Notes: generated by a model from the letters alone, not told the origin. Shown: positions 19,273 through 28,587, numbered from the stretch's first letter. The stretch is 64,000 bases of DNA from Xanthobacter agilis (GCF_021730435.1 NZ_JABWGX010000007.1:62001-126000), one strand, 5' to 3'. Numbers and translations are program-made.

Positions 19273-20274
19273 TCAGGCTTTGCTCTGTGCCGGGTGGTGA
19301 TCGCGGAGCGAGGCGAACACCAGCACCGTGAGCGGGGTGGCGAGCAGGATGCCGAGCGGGCCGAACAGGCTGCCGAAGAGCACCACCGCGAACAGTGTCA
19401 CCGCCGGCGGCAGCGAGACCATGCGCTGCTGCAGCACGGGGGTGATGAGATTGCTCTCGGTCTGCTGCACCGCGACGAACATGGCGAGTGTCCACAATGC
19501 CGAATCAAGACCCAGCGTCAGCGCGATGAGCAGGGCTGGAATGGCCGCCACCACCGGCCCCACCATGGGCACGAACTCCGCCAGCGAGGCAAACAGCGCG
19601 AGCGCGAGCGCCGATGGGATGCCGAGAACGGTCAGGCCGATGAAGGTGAGCACCCCGACCACGATCATGGCGATGACCTGCGCCTTCAGGAAGCTGCGCA
19701 GATCCTCGGCGATCAGCGTCATGCGGCTCAGGATGCGCGGGCGCTCGTGCTCGGACCACAGCGCAAGGAACAGCTTGCGATAGAGCGCGGGGTCGACGGC
19801 GAAATAAAGCCCGCCCACCACCACCAGAAACAGGCCCACCAGCACCTGAACCAGATTGGTGGTGAAGCTCTGGAGCGCGGTGATGATGACCGAGCTCGGC
19901 GGGGCCGCGGCCTCCGCCCGCTGCAGCAGTTCCGGCATCATCTCGCTCAAATGAAAGCGGCTTTCGAACTCCTTCCAGCCGGTGGGCAGGTCCTGGATCA
20001 ACTGGCTGACCTGGGTCTGGATGGTGGAGCCGAACTGGTAGCCCACCAGCACCAGCCCGGCCAACACCATCAGAGCCACCGGAAACACCGCATATTGCTC
20101 GCGAATGCGGGTCAGGCGGGCGAACGGCGTCGCCAGGCTGTGCAGGCCGACCGCCACCAGAATCGCCGCGAACACCATCAGGAAGACGCTGACCACCTGC
20201 CAGGCGAAATAGAAGCCGCCCACCACGAGAACGCCGATGGCCACCCTGCGTGCCACGCTCCGGTCCGACACCAT
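19273..20274 (-). CDS. AI-2E family transporter (PerM/YdiK-like permease)
   Basis: A 333-residue membrane protein with about eight TM segments and the family's long central hydrophilic region between them (roughly residues 75-180). The C-terminal stretch SLAEFVPMVGPVVAAIPALLI and VQQTESNLITPVL are the family signature. Members range from TqsA (AI-2) to Na+/H+ antiporters and many unknowns, so the name does not fix the substrate. The start at 20274 has AAGGGAAGGG upstream; the frame is open 146 codons further, but those overlap the next gene and are not protein-like. Confidence 0.9.
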   Translation of the reverse strand: MVSDRSVARRVAIGVLVVGGFYFAWQVVSVFLMVFAAILVAVGLHSLATPFARLTRIREQYAVFPVALMVLAGLVLVGYQFGSTIQTQVSQLIQDLPTGWKEFESRFHLSEMMPELLQRAEAAAPPSSVIITALQSFTTNLVQVLVGLFLVVVGGLYFAVDPALYRKLFLALWSEHERPRILSRMTLIAEDLRSFLKAQVIAMIVVGVLTFIGLTVLGIPSALALALFASLAEFVPMVGPVVAAIPALLIALTLGLDSALWTLAMFVAVQQTESNLITPVLQQRMVSLPPAVTLFAVVLFGSLFGPLGILLATPLTVLVFASLRDHHPAQSKA

Positions 20275-20399
20275 GCGCGCCCTTCCCTTCTGCGCCCCCC
20301 ACGGGCGTGGTCGCAGTTTAGCCGATGCTGACGAAGGGGAGATGGCGTTTCGCCCCGCCTGACGGTCGCTTCCGCTGGGCCGCCAGCCTAAAAGCCCCC

Positions 20400-21200
20400 T
20401 TAATGGACGCTCAGCCGGAACAAGAGGTCGCGCACGGCCTCCCGGAGCGGCCGCGGCGCCAGCTTGCCGAGGCCGATCAGCGCCACCAGGGGCCAGGGGA
20501 AGTCCACGCGTCCGCGGCCGCGTGCCGCCGCCTCGGCGATATGGCGGGCGGCCTTCTCGGCGCTCCACTCCAGCGGACGCCAGCCCTCGTAGTGGCTGCT
20601 CATGCCGGTGGCGATGAAGCCGGGGCAGGCAACCGTGACCTGGATGCCGAACCGGCGCAGCCATGGCCGCGCGGCCTCGCCCCAGGCGAGCAGCCCGGCC
20701 TTGCTGGCGCAATAGGCGGGCTGGTCCGCCAACGGCTCCAGCGCCGCCAGGGACGAGACGAGAATCACGGCGCCGTGCCGCCGCGCCTGCATGGCGGGCA
20801 GCAGCGGCACCACGCTGGCAAGGGCGCCTGAAAGGTTGGTCTCGATCTGGGCCAGCACCGTGTCGAGGGGCTCGGGCGCGCCATCGGGACCGACGCTGGC
20901 CTCCACGCCCGCATTGGCGACCACGAGGTCCACCGGATGGGCGGCGTCGTGGGCCAGCAGCGCCGCCCGGAGGTCGTGAGCATTCCGCACGTCGCAGGAC
21001 AGTGTCGCCACGTCCGCGCCCCGTGCCGCGCAGTCGGCGGCGATGGCATCGAGCCGGCGGGCGTCGCGGGCGATCAGCAGCAACCGCACGCCGGGCGCAG
21101 CATAATGCCGCGCGAAGGCGGCGCCGAGCCCGCCCGAGGCGCCGGTGACGGCCACATGGCTGGGGCGCGCGGCAGGACGCCCGGCGGGACGTGAAGTCAT
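20400..21200 (-). CDS. SDR family oxidoreductase in polysaccharide cluster
   Basis: A 266-residue classical short-chain dehydrogenase. The cofactor motif TGASGGLG (about 19-26), the NAG motif (VANAG) and the catalytic YCASK are present. The arginine in LLIARDARRL after beta-2 favours NADP(H). ATG 21200 overlaps the stop of the kpsS-like gene by 4 bp (ATGA), so the two are translationally coupled and the enzyme probably acts on the surface polysaccharide or its lipid carrier. SDR genes of this kind accompany capsule clusters elsewhere (WcbP-type). The substrate is not identifiable. Confidence 0.87.
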   Translation of the reverse strand: MTSRPAGRPAARPSHVAVTGASGGLGAAFARHYAAPGVRLLLIARDARRLDAIAADCAARGADVATLSCDVRNAHDLRAALLAHDAAHPVDLVVANAGVEASVGPDGAPEPLDTVLAQIETNLSGALASVVPLLPAMQARRHGAVILVSSLAALEPLADQPAYCASKAGLLAWGEAARPWLRRFGIQVTVACPGFIATGMSSHYEGWRPLEWSAEKAARHIAEAAARGRGRVDFPWPLVALIGLGKLAPRPLREAVRDLLFRLSVH

Positions 21201-22492
21201 GGTGTGACGCTCGCCACGGCCGGCGCCGGTGTGGCGATGATGCGATCCGAGGCGCCGGCGACGGCGGCCGCGATGCCCTCCGGCGAGAAGAAGCCGCCGT
21301 TGATCTGGGTCCGCTCCAGCAGCACCCGGCGGTAGGCCCACCATAGCTTGGGGTCCGGGGGCTCGCCCATGGTCCAGAACTCGTCGAGACTGCCCTGAAA
21401 CGCGAGGCCGGGGATCTTGTAGGTGGCGCGGCCGAGCACCATCAGCGGCACCCCATGGCTGAGGGCGAAGGTGGCCGAGGTGGAGTTGACGACCAGGGTG
21501 CCCTCCGACTCCGAGATGAAGGGCACGATATCGCCGCTCTCCACGAAGGTGAGCCGGTCGGCGAAGCCGTGGCGCGCGGCCATCGCCTCGATCTGCCCGC
21601 GCCGGTCCGTGAGCGGCACGTCGAAGGGATGCCGCTTCACCATCAGCCGGCAATCGCGCGGCGCGGCGCGAGCGAAGGATGCGAACACGGCCTCGGCGGC
21701 TTCCGTCATGTCGCGGAAGTCCGAATGGACGCGGATCTGGAAGTCGCCGTCGAGCTGGAGCGGAAGCACGAAGTAGGGTGCACCGGACTCCACCAGCGCG
21801 TTCAGTTCTCCCTCATCCCGCTTCGCGATTTTGCGCTGGCGCGCGAATTGCCGCAGCCAGCCCGCATATTCCGCCACCGGATGCAGCACCGCATGGTGCC
21901 GGTAATGGGGATAGGCGATGGCGCCGACCAGCCGGTTGGCGTTCCAGGCCACGTCCCACAGCGCCCGCAGGGCGAACCGGTCGTGATAGATGTGCACCTT
22001 CGGCGGCAGGCCGAGGCGGTCGGCTTCGTCGAGCAGAAGCTGCGGATCCCGCGGGAAGTCGGAGTGGTCGTTGACCCCATGATGCTCGAGGGTGATCCAA
22101 TGGGGCCGCAGATAGCCCTCCTCGAACAGGTGCAGCCGCACGCCAAGCGCGCGCGCCTTGAGGATCGCCTGCGCGTGATAGTCGCGGCAGTCGCCGAACA
22201 GCACGAGGTCCGTGACGCCGTTCGTGCGCATGAGGTCGTCGACATAGTGCGGCCACCGCTCGCGCCGGCCGCGGTAGGAAATGGCCTTGCCCGGCCAGAA
22301 CACCCATTCGCCCGCGCACAGATGCACCTTGATGACGCGCGCGCCGCGCGCCTGAAGAGCGAGGCCCAGCCCCCAATGAAATTGCGAGGCGGCGCCCTGA
22401 AGCATCAGCACGACCCGGCCTCGCGCATCGGTGTCGTGCACGGGGGGAATGCCGGAGGCCTTCAGGCGGTGCGCCTGCTGTGGACCTCTCAT
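21197..22492 (-). CDS. KpsS-like capsular polysaccharide biosynthesis protein
   Basis: A 431-residue member of the capsule synthesis family (PF05159) containing KpsS and KpsC. In group 2 capsules these are Kdo transferases that build the poly-Kdo linker on lysophosphatidylglycerol. The N-terminal MLQGAASQFHWGLGLAL...GEWVFWPG block corresponds to the KpsS hallmark, and LFEEGYLRPHW plus VVNSTSATFALSHG are typical. The start at 22492 follows GGAGGAG; an earlier in-frame ATG at 22549 lacks such a site. It lies between the pyruvyl transferase (109-bp gap) and the overlapping SDR gene. No capsule ABC exporter or KpsC is in the window. Confidence 0.85.
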   Translation of the reverse strand: MRGPQQAHRLKASGIPPVHDTDARGRVVLMLQGAASQFHWGLGLALQARGARVIKVHLCAGEWVFWPGKAISYRGRRERWPHYVDDLMRTNGVTDLVLFGDCRDYHAQAILKARALGVRLHLFEEGYLRPHWITLEHHGVNDHSDFPRDPQLLLDEADRLGLPPKVHIYHDRFALRALWDVAWNANRLVGAIAYPHYRHHAVLHPVAEYAGWLRQFARQRKIAKRDEGELNALVESGAPYFVLPLQLDGDFQIRVHSDFRDMTEAAEAVFASFARAAPRDCRLMVKRHPFDVPLTDRRGQIEAMAARHGFADRLTFVESGDIVPFISESEGTLVVNSTSATFALSHGVPLMVLGRATYKIPGLAFQGSLDEFWTMGEPPDPKLWWAYRRVLLERTQINGGFFSPEGIAAAVAGASDRIIATPAPAVASVTP

Positions 22493-22601
22493 CTGTTCTC
22501 TCTCTCCTCCCCGCCGGACCGGCCTGGTGCGCCCCCGGCACATCCGCACCGCTCCTGCGCCGCGCCCGGCCTCAGGGGCGTCTTGTTACCGTTGCAGCCC
22601 T

Positions 22602-23711
22602 TCAGGCGAGCGCGATGGGCTTCAGCCATGGCCACGTCCGCTTCCTCTTAGAGGCATTTTGCAGCTGTGCAACGTCATGTTGAAGCTGAAGCGTGCGTAC
22701 CAGGGGATGGCTCCAGATCTCTGTTCCCGGCGCCGGCCGCAGTGGCGCGGCGCCGAAGGGGAAGGCCGCCATGAGGCGATCGCCGTCGAGATCGAGGGGT
22801 GTCCAGGCGCGGTCGATGGCATCAATGACGTCGTCCCAATCGGTCGTGGTGCGGCGCGGTTGGACATAGCCGAGACGCCGTTTGACCCCAAGTCCGCCGT
22901 AGAGGTCCGCGACCCTGGGGTTAACGAGGGTCTCGGGGTCGAGGCTGATGTCGCCCAATCCGGGCTTCAGCCCCGATGCCGCAAAATAGAGGCAGGGAAT
23001 GCCATAGGCCTCGGCAATGACCAATCCGTGCAGGCTCATGGAGACGATCCGCTCGCAGGCCAGGATTTCATCCACCTTGGCCTTGAGCGACAGCATGTCG
23101 ATGGGTGTGACCGTGGTGATGAGGCGTACCGCGCCGGCCAGGGTCTCGGGCACCACATAGCGCTGAAACTCGGGAAGGGGATGGGGCTCGTAGGCCCGGT
23201 CGGCGAGATCGGACAGGTGCAGCACCACGCCCAGGGCCCATTTCTTCTTCACCTGCGGCCGATAGAAGCGCGGGAGCAGCCAGACCGGATCGCCAAATAC
23301 GTTTGGCCCGCCCGCGCCGCCGAGCAGGAGGCGCTGCGAGAGGGGACCTCGGGTGGCGTGAATCACCATGCGGGTGTCGGTGGGCCGCTCATAGGGCCGG
23401 CGCGCGCTCAGGGGGGCGGAGGGATTGGCCCAGCGCGAGCAGCCGGCGCCCCATACATGCACCTCGCCGCCGCGGAAGCCGTGGGCGATGGTGCCGACCG
23501 CCGCGAGGCGCAGCTCGGACGACTCATAGGCGACCCGGCGCACCGGCCGCCCGCCCACCAGCGCCACCATCACCGGGCTCATGGCGTCGCCGAAGTTCAG
23601 ATAATCGGCTTTGAGCGATGCGCCGGCCCAGCCCAGCGGGATCGGCTCCGGCCTGTCGCTCCCGTGCGGCTCGCTCAGGTGGGGGGATGCTTGCGCGTCT
23701 TGATCCGGCAT
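22602..23711 (-). CDS. Polysaccharide pyruvyl transferase family protein
   Basis: A 369-residue protein of the PF04230 family, which transfers pyruvate from phosphoenolpyruvate to sugars of exopolysaccharides (as ExoV, CsaB, WcaK). Seen: NFGDAMSPVMVAL at the N-terminus, WGAGC, GDPVWLLP, and the CERIVSMSLHGLVIAEAYGIP core containing the conserved SLHG. The start at 23711 has AAGAGGAAA directly upstream. It is the first gene of the polysaccharide set, divergent from gatB across a 199-bp intergenic region. It probably adds a ketal-pyruvate charge to the surface polymer made with the KpsS-like protein. Confidence 0.88.
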   Translation of the reverse strand: MPDQDAQASPHLSEPHGSDRPEPIPLGWAGASLKADYLNFGDAMSPVMVALVGGRPVRRVAYESSELRLAAVGTIAHGFRGGEVHVWGAGCSRWANPSAPLSARRPYERPTDTRMVIHATRGPLSQRLLLGGAGGPNVFGDPVWLLPRFYRPQVKKKWALGVVLHLSDLADRAYEPHPLPEFQRYVVPETLAGAVRLITTVTPIDMLSLKAKVDEILACERIVSMSLHGLVIAEAYGIPCLYFAASGLKPGLGDISLDPETLVNPRVADLYGGLGVKRRLGYVQPRRTTTDWDDVIDAIDRAWTPLDLDGDRLMAAFPFGAAPLRPAPGTEIWSHPLVRTLQLQHDVAQLQNASKRKRTWPWLKPIALA

Positions 23712-23910
23712 TTTCCTCTTGTAGCATGCGCGCGTTCACATGCCATTCGGGAACGACAGAGGCGCTGCGCGCGGCTCGCAACCCGCCGGGGCCGTCCCCA
23801 TCTGAAGGAAGCGTTCGCCACCGCGCCGCGATGGTTGCCACGACGGCGGCTCGCGGAGTAGGGGAACACAAGACGAATGCGGCACCGCCGCGATACGGAC
23901 TAGGACGACG

Positions 23911-25401
23911 ATGACGGTTCACACGCGCCCCGCCGACGCCAAGAAGCTCATTCCCGGCGCGACCGGTGACTGGGAAGTGGTGATCGGCATGGAGGTCCAT
24001 GCTCAGGTCGCCTCCAACGCCAAGCTTTTTTCCGGTGCCGCCACCGCCTTCGGTGGCGAGCCCAATGACCATGTGTCGCTCGTCGACGCGGCGATGCCGG
24101 GCATGCTGCCGGTCATCAACAAGGCGTGCGTGGCCCAGGCGGTGCGCACCGGCCTCGGCCTCAAGGCCCAGATCAACCTGCACTCGGTATTCGACCGGAA
24201 GAATTATTTCTATCCGGACCTGCCCCAGGGTTACCAGATCAGCCAGTTCAAATACCCCATCGTGGGCGAGGGCGAGGTGATCGTGGATCTGCTCGACGGC
24301 GAGAGCATCGCGGTGGGCATCGAGCGCCTGCATCTCGAGCAGGACGCCGGCAAGTCCATCCATGACCTGTCCCCCACCCAGAGCTTCGTCGACCTCAACC
24401 GGTCGGGCGTGGCGCTGATGGAGATCGTGTCGCGTCCGGACCTGCGCTCCTCGGAAGAGGCGAAGGCCTATGTGACCAAGCTGCGCACCATCCTGCGCTA
24501 TCTGGGCACCTGCGACGGCGACATGGAAAAGGGCAACCTGCGCGCCGACGTGAACGTTTCCGTGCGCCGGCCGGGCAGGCCGCTCGGCACTCGCTGCGAG
24601 ATCAAGAACGTCAATTCCATCCGCTTCATCGGCCAGGCCATCGAGGTGGAGGCCCGCCGGCAGATCGAGATCCTGGAGGACGGCGGCAAGATCGACCAGG
24701 AGACCCGCCTGTTCGATCCGGGCAAGGGCGAGACGCGGTCCATGCGCTCCAAGGAGGAGGCGCACGACTACCGTTATTTCCCAGATCCGGACCTGCTGCC
24801 CCTGGACCTGAAGGCGGAGTTCGTGGACGGGCTGAAGGCCGACCTGCCCGAGCTGCCGGATGAGAAAAAGGCGCGCTTCATCGCCGATTACGGCCTTTCG
24901 CCCTATGACGCGAGCGTGCTGGTGGCCGAGCGCGAGACGGCGGACTTCTTCGAGAAGGTCGCCAGGGGTGAGGCTTCCGGGCGCGACGGCAAGGCCGCGG
25001 CCAATTTCATCATCAACGAGCTGTTCGGCCGCCTGAACAAGGAAGGCAAGGATCTGGCCACCTCTCCGGTGTCACCGGAGCAGATCGGCGCGATCCTCGA
25101 CCTGATCGCGGAAAAGACCATCTCGTCCAAGATCGCCAAGGACCTGTTCGAGATCATCTTCACCGAGGGGGGCGACCCCCGCGTGGTGGTGGAGGCGCGC
25201 GGCCTGAAGCAGGTGACCGATACCGGCGCCATCGAGAAGGTGGTCGACGAGATCATCGCCAAGAATCCGGACAAGGTGGCCCAGGTTCAGGCCAAGCCCA
25301 CCATGCTCGGCTGGTTCGTCGGCCAGGCCATGAAGGCCTCCGGCGGCAAGGCCAACCCGCAGGCGTTGAACGACATCCTGAAGGCAAAGCTCGGGATCTG
25401 A
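23911..25401 (+). CDS. gatB: Aspartyl/glutamyl-tRNA amidotransferase subunit B
   Basis: A 496-residue subunit of the GatCAB amidotransferase, which converts Glu-tRNA(Gln) and/or Asp-tRNA(Asn) to the amidated forms. The N-terminal [28 protein letters not shown] and [16 protein letters not shown] segments are invariant GatB stretches, and [14 protein letters not shown] follows. The C-terminal tail domain, ending about VGQAMKAS...[13 protein letters not shown], binds tRNA. Full length. gatA and gatC are not adjacent here. Confidence 0.98.
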   Translation: MTVHTRPADAKKLIPGATGDWEVVIGMEVHAQVASNAKLFSGAATAFGGEPNDHVSLVDAAMPGMLPVINKACVAQAVRTGLGLKAQINLHSVFDRKNYFYPDLPQGYQISQFKYPIVGEGEVIVDLLDGESIAVGIERLHLEQDAGKSIHDLSPTQSFVDLNRSGVALMEIVSRPDLRSSEEAKAYVTKLRTILRYLGTCDGDMEKGNLRADVNVSVRRPGRPLGTRCEIKNVNSIRFIGQAIEVEARRQIEILEDGGKIDQETRLFDPGKGETRSMRSKEEAHDYRYFPDPDLLPLDLKAEFVDGLKADLPELPDEKKARFIADYGLSPYDASVLVAERETADFFEKVARGEASGRDGKAAANFIINELFGRLNKEGKDLATSPVSPEQIGAILDLIAEKTISSKIAKDLFEIIFTEGGDPRVVVEARGLKQVTDTGAIEKVVDEIIAKNPDKVAQVQAKPTMLGWFVGQAMKASGGKANPQALNDILKAKLGI

Positions 25402-25460
25402 TCCTCGGGCATCGGGGGCAGGCCGGCGCCGGGGCAGCTTCCGGCGTCCCGCCGCCCCGG

Positions 25461-26177
25461 TCAGGGCCGTTCGGGCGGCGGCGACAGGATCGTGCGCCCG
25501 AACACCTCCTCGAACCCCACGCGCAGCACCGCATCCACCTCGGGCATGCTCACCGGCAGGCCGAGATCGGCTAGGCTCGTCACGCCGTGTTCACGCACGC
25601 CGCACGGCACGATGCCGCCGAAATGGGACAGGTCCGGCTCCACGTTCAGCGAGATGCCGTGGAAGGTCACCCACCGCCGCACGCGGATGCCGATGGCGGC
25701 GATCTTGTCCTCGTCCCCATGGCGGCGCACCCACACCCCGACCCGGTCTTCCCGCCGCTCGCCGGTGACGTTGAAGGCCGAGAGCGTGCCGATGAGCCAC
25801 GCCTCCAGCGCGCTCACATAGCGCCGTACGTCCGGCGCGCGGCGGTGGAGGTCCAGCATCACATAAGCCACCCGCTGGCCGGGGCCGTGATAGGTGAACT
25901 GCCCGCCGCGCCCGGCTTCGAAGACCGGAAAGCGAGCCTCCACCAGATCCTCCGGCCGGGCGCTGGTGCCGGCGGTGTAGAGGGGCGGATGCTCCAGCAG
26001 CCACACCGCTTCGCCCGCCGTGCCATCGGCGATGGCGGCCACGCGGGCCTCCATGGTCGCGCGCGCGACCTCATAGGGCACGAGGCCGTCGCTGATCATC
26101 CATTGGACCGGCGGGTTTGACGGGTCCTGCGGCAGGAAGGTGGCGTCGAGGGTGGCGCGCGGCACGGGCTGGGACAT
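25461..26177 (-). CDS. lipB: Octanoyl-[acyl-carrier-protein]:protein transferase (LipB)
   Basis: A 238-residue enzyme that moves octanoate from ACP to lipoyl domains of 2-oxoacid dehydrogenases and GcvH. The active-site motif [12 protein letters not shown] (90-101), the catalytic Lys158 (KIAAIGIRV) and the catalytic Cys192 (GGIVPCGV) are present. The start is uncertain: ATG 26177 (MSQPVPRAT) is used here, ATG 26189 (MPTGMSQ) is equally possible, and the frame upstream of that is not LipB-like. It converges with gatB across a 59-bp GC-rich gap. lipA is not in the window. Confidence 0.95.
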   Translation of the reverse strand: MSQPVPRATLDATFLPQDPSNPPVQWMISDGLVPYEVARATMEARVAAIADGTAGEAVWLLEHPPLYTAGTSARPEDLVEARFPVFEAGRGGQFTYHGPGQRVAYVMLDLHRRAPDVRRYVSALEAWLIGTLSAFNVTGERREDRVGVWVRRHGDEDKIAAIGIRVRRWVTFHGISLNVEPDLSHFGGIVPCGVREHGVTSLADLGLPVSMPEVDAVLRVGFEEVFGRTILSPPPERP

Positions 26178-26488
26178 GCCCGTGGGCATATACCATCCGT
26201 GCGCGGCGTCTAGAGTGATTTCAGATGAGGCTGCTTTGCCGGCGTGATTCCCGATCCGATCATGGTCTCCAGCCCGGTCCGCTGGCCCCCTCTCAACCCG
26301 GTGGGGCCGTTGGCATCCGCAGCAAAGCGTTGCGGTACAACAGATCGCGTGCCCGCCATCCACAGGCTCCGGCGCCGGCGGGCGGAAGCTGCATGAAGTT
26401 CTTGTGGCACCCGAGTCGATCTGTTAGACGATGGCTCCCCGCCGGAAACGGCCCCTTCAAACGGGTCCCGGCGGTGCCATCCCTGACT
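26178..26488. other. Spacer between lipB and tRNA-Leu
   Basis: 311 bp holding the divergent promoters of lipB (leftward) and tRNA-Leu (rightward). No further gene or structure is recognisable. Confidence 0.4.
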
Positions 26489-26573
26489 GCGGTCGTGGCG
26501 GAATTGGTAGACGCGCTAGCTTGAGGTGCTAGTGGGGAGACCCGTGGAGGTTCGAGTCCTCTCGTCCGCACCA
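26489..26573 (+). tRNA. tRNA-Leu (anticodon GAG)
   Basis: An 85-base class II tRNA with a long variable arm. The anticodon stem CTAGC/GCTAG surrounds the loop TTGAGGT (anticodon GAG, reading CUC/CUU). The T-arm GGAGG-TTCGAGT-CCTCT and an encoded CCA at 26571-26573 are present. The acceptor stem GCGGTCG pairs with CGTCCGC except for a T-T mismatch at 5:68, which is unusual. A strong terminator follows 20 bp later. Confidence 0.93.
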
Positions 26574-26592
26574 GTGGATTGAAGGCATAACG

Positions 26593-26630
26593 AAAAGGCC
26601 GGTTTCGGAGATACTCCGAACCGGCCTTTT
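26593..26630 (+). terminator. Rho-independent terminator of tRNA-Leu
   Basis: A 17-bp stem beginning AAAAGGCCGG and closing CCGGCCTTTT, with one bulged T and a 3-base loop (ATA). Its A- and T-runs at the two ends make it potentially bidirectional. It lies 20 bp after the tRNA-Leu gene and runs directly into the 16-bp tandem repeat. Confidence 0.85.
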
Positions 26631-26737
26631 CGTTATCCGGGCCCGTCGTTATCCGGGCCCGTCGTTATCCGGGCCCGTCGTTATCCGGGCCCGTCGTTAT
26701 CCGGGCCCGTCGTTATCCGGGCCCGTCGTTATCCGGG
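26631..26737. repeat. 16-bp tandem repeat, 6.7 copies
   Basis: Six identical head-to-tail copies of CGTTATCCGGGCCCGT (26631-26646, 26647-26662 and so on to 26726) followed by 11 bases of a seventh. Each unit contains the palindrome GGGCCC. It starts at the last base of the tRNA-Leu terminator. No spacers, so it is not a CRISPR array. Copy identity suggests recent slippage expansion. 26738-26948 contains nothing recognisable except the promoter region of the next gene. Confidence 0.95.
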
Positions 26738-26948
26738 GTGCGGGGCCGATGCCGGGCGTCGTTCGCGGGGGCCTCTCCGGTTTCATCTCGCAGCGGAAAC
26801 CGAGTGTTGGCGCTATGTTGCTGAAGGTTTCTGTCCGTTTCTCCGCAGGTGCGGGCAAGCCTGATGCAAGCTCCTGGACACATCGTGCCGGCGTTACCGT
26901 GGAACCAGCATGGCGCCATAGGTATCGCATGCACGACAGGCACATATC

Positions 26949-27671
26949 ATGACCATCTCGTCCATCGGTCAGAACAGCGCCTCCTCGCTTCAAGAGCTGT
27001 ACAAGCAGCGGCGGGAGGCAGCACAGCAAAGTGAAACCCAATCCAGCGATACGGCGGCGGCCCAGGCGTTTTCAGAGCCGACGCTGACCATCCAGACCCT
27101 TGAGTCCACCTCGGACAGCGGCGATTCCAGCGATTTTTCCTATGGCAGTCTCGCGAGTTCCGATCTCACCAGCATGCTGGCAAGTCTCGGCGCCAGCAGC
27201 GAGAGCAGCGACGCGACGCAAACCGATGATTCCGCATCATTCGAGATGATGCCGCCGCCTCCGCCGCCCCCGCCGGCTGACGCGACGATGGATACCTCGA
27301 CCACGGATACGTCCACCACCGACAGCTCCAGCACGGACACCACGACGACCTCCAGCGACACGACCTCGACGAGCAGCCTCGCCGATGATCTGAGCGCGCT
27401 GGCGGACGCCATCGATTCCGGTGATGCGAGCAGCCTGCAGGCGGCGTTGCAGACCCTCCAGCAGGATCTCCAGTCGGGCCTCGGCACGCAGGCGGCCGAC
27501 AACAGCAGCGAGGCACCGCCTCCGCCGCCTCCGCCGCCGGTGGACGCTTCAAGCAGCGACACGAGCGCGACGAGCAGTTCCACGGCCTCGGCGACCACGA
27601 CCACCAGCAGCGACACCACCGCGACAAGCAGCGCCTCGGAACTGCTGGACCTGCTGAACCAGTTCAGCTGA
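26949..27671 (+). CDS. Low-complexity Ser/Thr/Asp-rich protein with two poly-proline tracts
   Basis: A 240-residue protein of unknown function. It starts MTISSIGQNSASSLQELYK, with a charged helix (about 14-27). The rest is dominated by Ser, Thr, Asp and Ala and contains two runs of eight prolines (near residues 102-109 and 190-197), each followed by an S/T/D-rich stretch and a Leu-rich amphipathic segment (LADDLSALADAI; ELLDLLNQF). It therefore looks like an internally duplicated module. No signal peptide or TM. Acidic, cysteine-free low complexity suggests a secreted or intrinsically disordered protein. A smaller protein of similar composition is at 44909-45292. It is followed by a hairpin at 27697-27721. 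Confidence 0.75.
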   Translation: MTISSIGQNSASSLQELYKQRREAAQQSETQSSDTAAAQAFSEPTLTIQTLESTSDSGDSSDFSYGSLASSDLTSMLASLGASSESSDATQTDDSASFEMMPPPPPPPPADATMDTSTTDTSTTDSSSTDTTTTSSDTTSTSSLADDLSALADAIDSGDASSLQAALQTLQQDLQSGLGTQAADNSSEAPPPPPPPPVDASSSDTSATSSSTASATTTTSSDTTATSSASELLDLLNQFS

Positions 27672-27696
27672 TTTGAGCATGGGATCGTCTTCTTGT

Positions 27697-27721
27697 GCCG
27701 GGCAGGGGCGAGCTGCCCGGC
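27697..27721. terminator. 9-bp hairpin between convergent genes
   Basis: Inverted repeat GCCGGGCAG / CTGCCCGGC with a 7-base loop, between the end of the low-complexity gene (plus) and the end of the deacetylase gene (minus). No U-tract. Probably a shared transcript end. Confidence 0.5.
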
Positions 27722-27774
27722 GCGGGATGGACGGTCCCCAGGCTTGACCTCCCGCGGAGCGAAGCGGCGCGCCC

Positions 27775-28587
27775 TCAGCGCGCCGTTTGCTTTTGTGCCG
27801 GCACGATGTGCACCACCTTGTAGCCCCGCTCCTTCAGGGTTCGCAGGAAGGCGGGAATCATCTCCGCCGTCTGGGCCTTGGTGTCGTGGAACAGCACGAT
27901 GCCGCCGCCGGCCGAGTCGAGCCGCTTCAGCACCAGCGCCAGCTCCTCATCGGGCGTCATCTTGTTCCAGTCGCTGGCCCAGAAGTCCGCGCCGAACACC
28001 GCGAACCCGGAACGGTCGAGATCATCGAGCAGCTCCGGCGTCGAGGCAAAGCCCGGGAAGCGGAAGAACGGCACGCGCGGCACGGCCCCGCCCGTGCCGT
28101 AGGCGGCGGCCTCGTCGGCGGCGACGCCGTTGCGGATTTCGGCGACGGCGGCTTCGAACGGCAGCTTCGCCAGGGTCGCGGCCGGGTGCGTCATGGAATG
28201 ATGCGCCACCGTGTGCCCTTCCGCCAGCTCGCGGCGCACCAGGGCCGGGCGGGCCTTCGCATTGTCGCCGATGAGGAAGAAGGTGGCGCGCACGCATTCG
28301 GCCTTGAGCGCGTCGAGAATGGCGGGGGTGGTCTTTGGCCAGGGGCCGTCGTCGAAGGTGAGCACCACTTCGCGCGGCGCCAGCGGCAGCGTACCGGGGA
28401 AGGATTTGGTGCCCACCCGCACGCCCTTGGGATCGATCTCCAGCACCCGTTCGGTGCCGAGGGCATCGGGATGTCCGGGGCAGTCCCCCGCCATGGCCTG
28501 CGTCGCCATGGCCACAAGGCCTACAGATGTAAGGGCAAGGGCGCCAAGGATGCCGCGCGCTGCCGCCCTTCGGTAGCCGTGAACCAT
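27775..28587 (-). CDS. Secreted polysaccharide deacetylase (NodB homology domain)
   Basis: A 270-residue carbohydrate esterase 4 family protein that removes N- or O-acetyl groups from glycans. An N-terminal signal peptide (about 1-33, ending AMA) sends it to the periplasm. All NodB motifs are visible: TFDDGP with the metal-binding and catalytic Asp, HSMTHP with the zinc His pair, RFPG, DFWASDW and IVLFHD. ATG 28587 has AGGAG eight bases upstream; a GTG at 28596 abuts that site and is less likely. Targets could be peptidoglycan or the capsule; not resolvable. Confidence 0.92.
   Translation of the reverse strand: MVHGYRRAAARGILGALALTSVGLVAMATQAMAGDCPGHPDALGTERVLEIDPKGVRVGTKSFPGTLPLAPREVVLTFDDGPWPKTTPAILDALKAECVRATFFLIGDNAKARPALVRRELAEGHTVAHHSMTHPAATLAKLPFEAAVAEIRNGVAADEAAAYGTGGAVPRVPFFRFPGFASTPELLDDLDRSGFAVFGADFWASDWNKMTPDEELALVLKRLDSAGGGIVLFHDTKAQTAEMIPAFLRTLKERGYKVVHIVPAQKQTAR

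Noticed and set aside
26631-26737. CRISPR array
   Set aside because: Units are 16 bp and contiguous, without spacers, and no cas gene is present.
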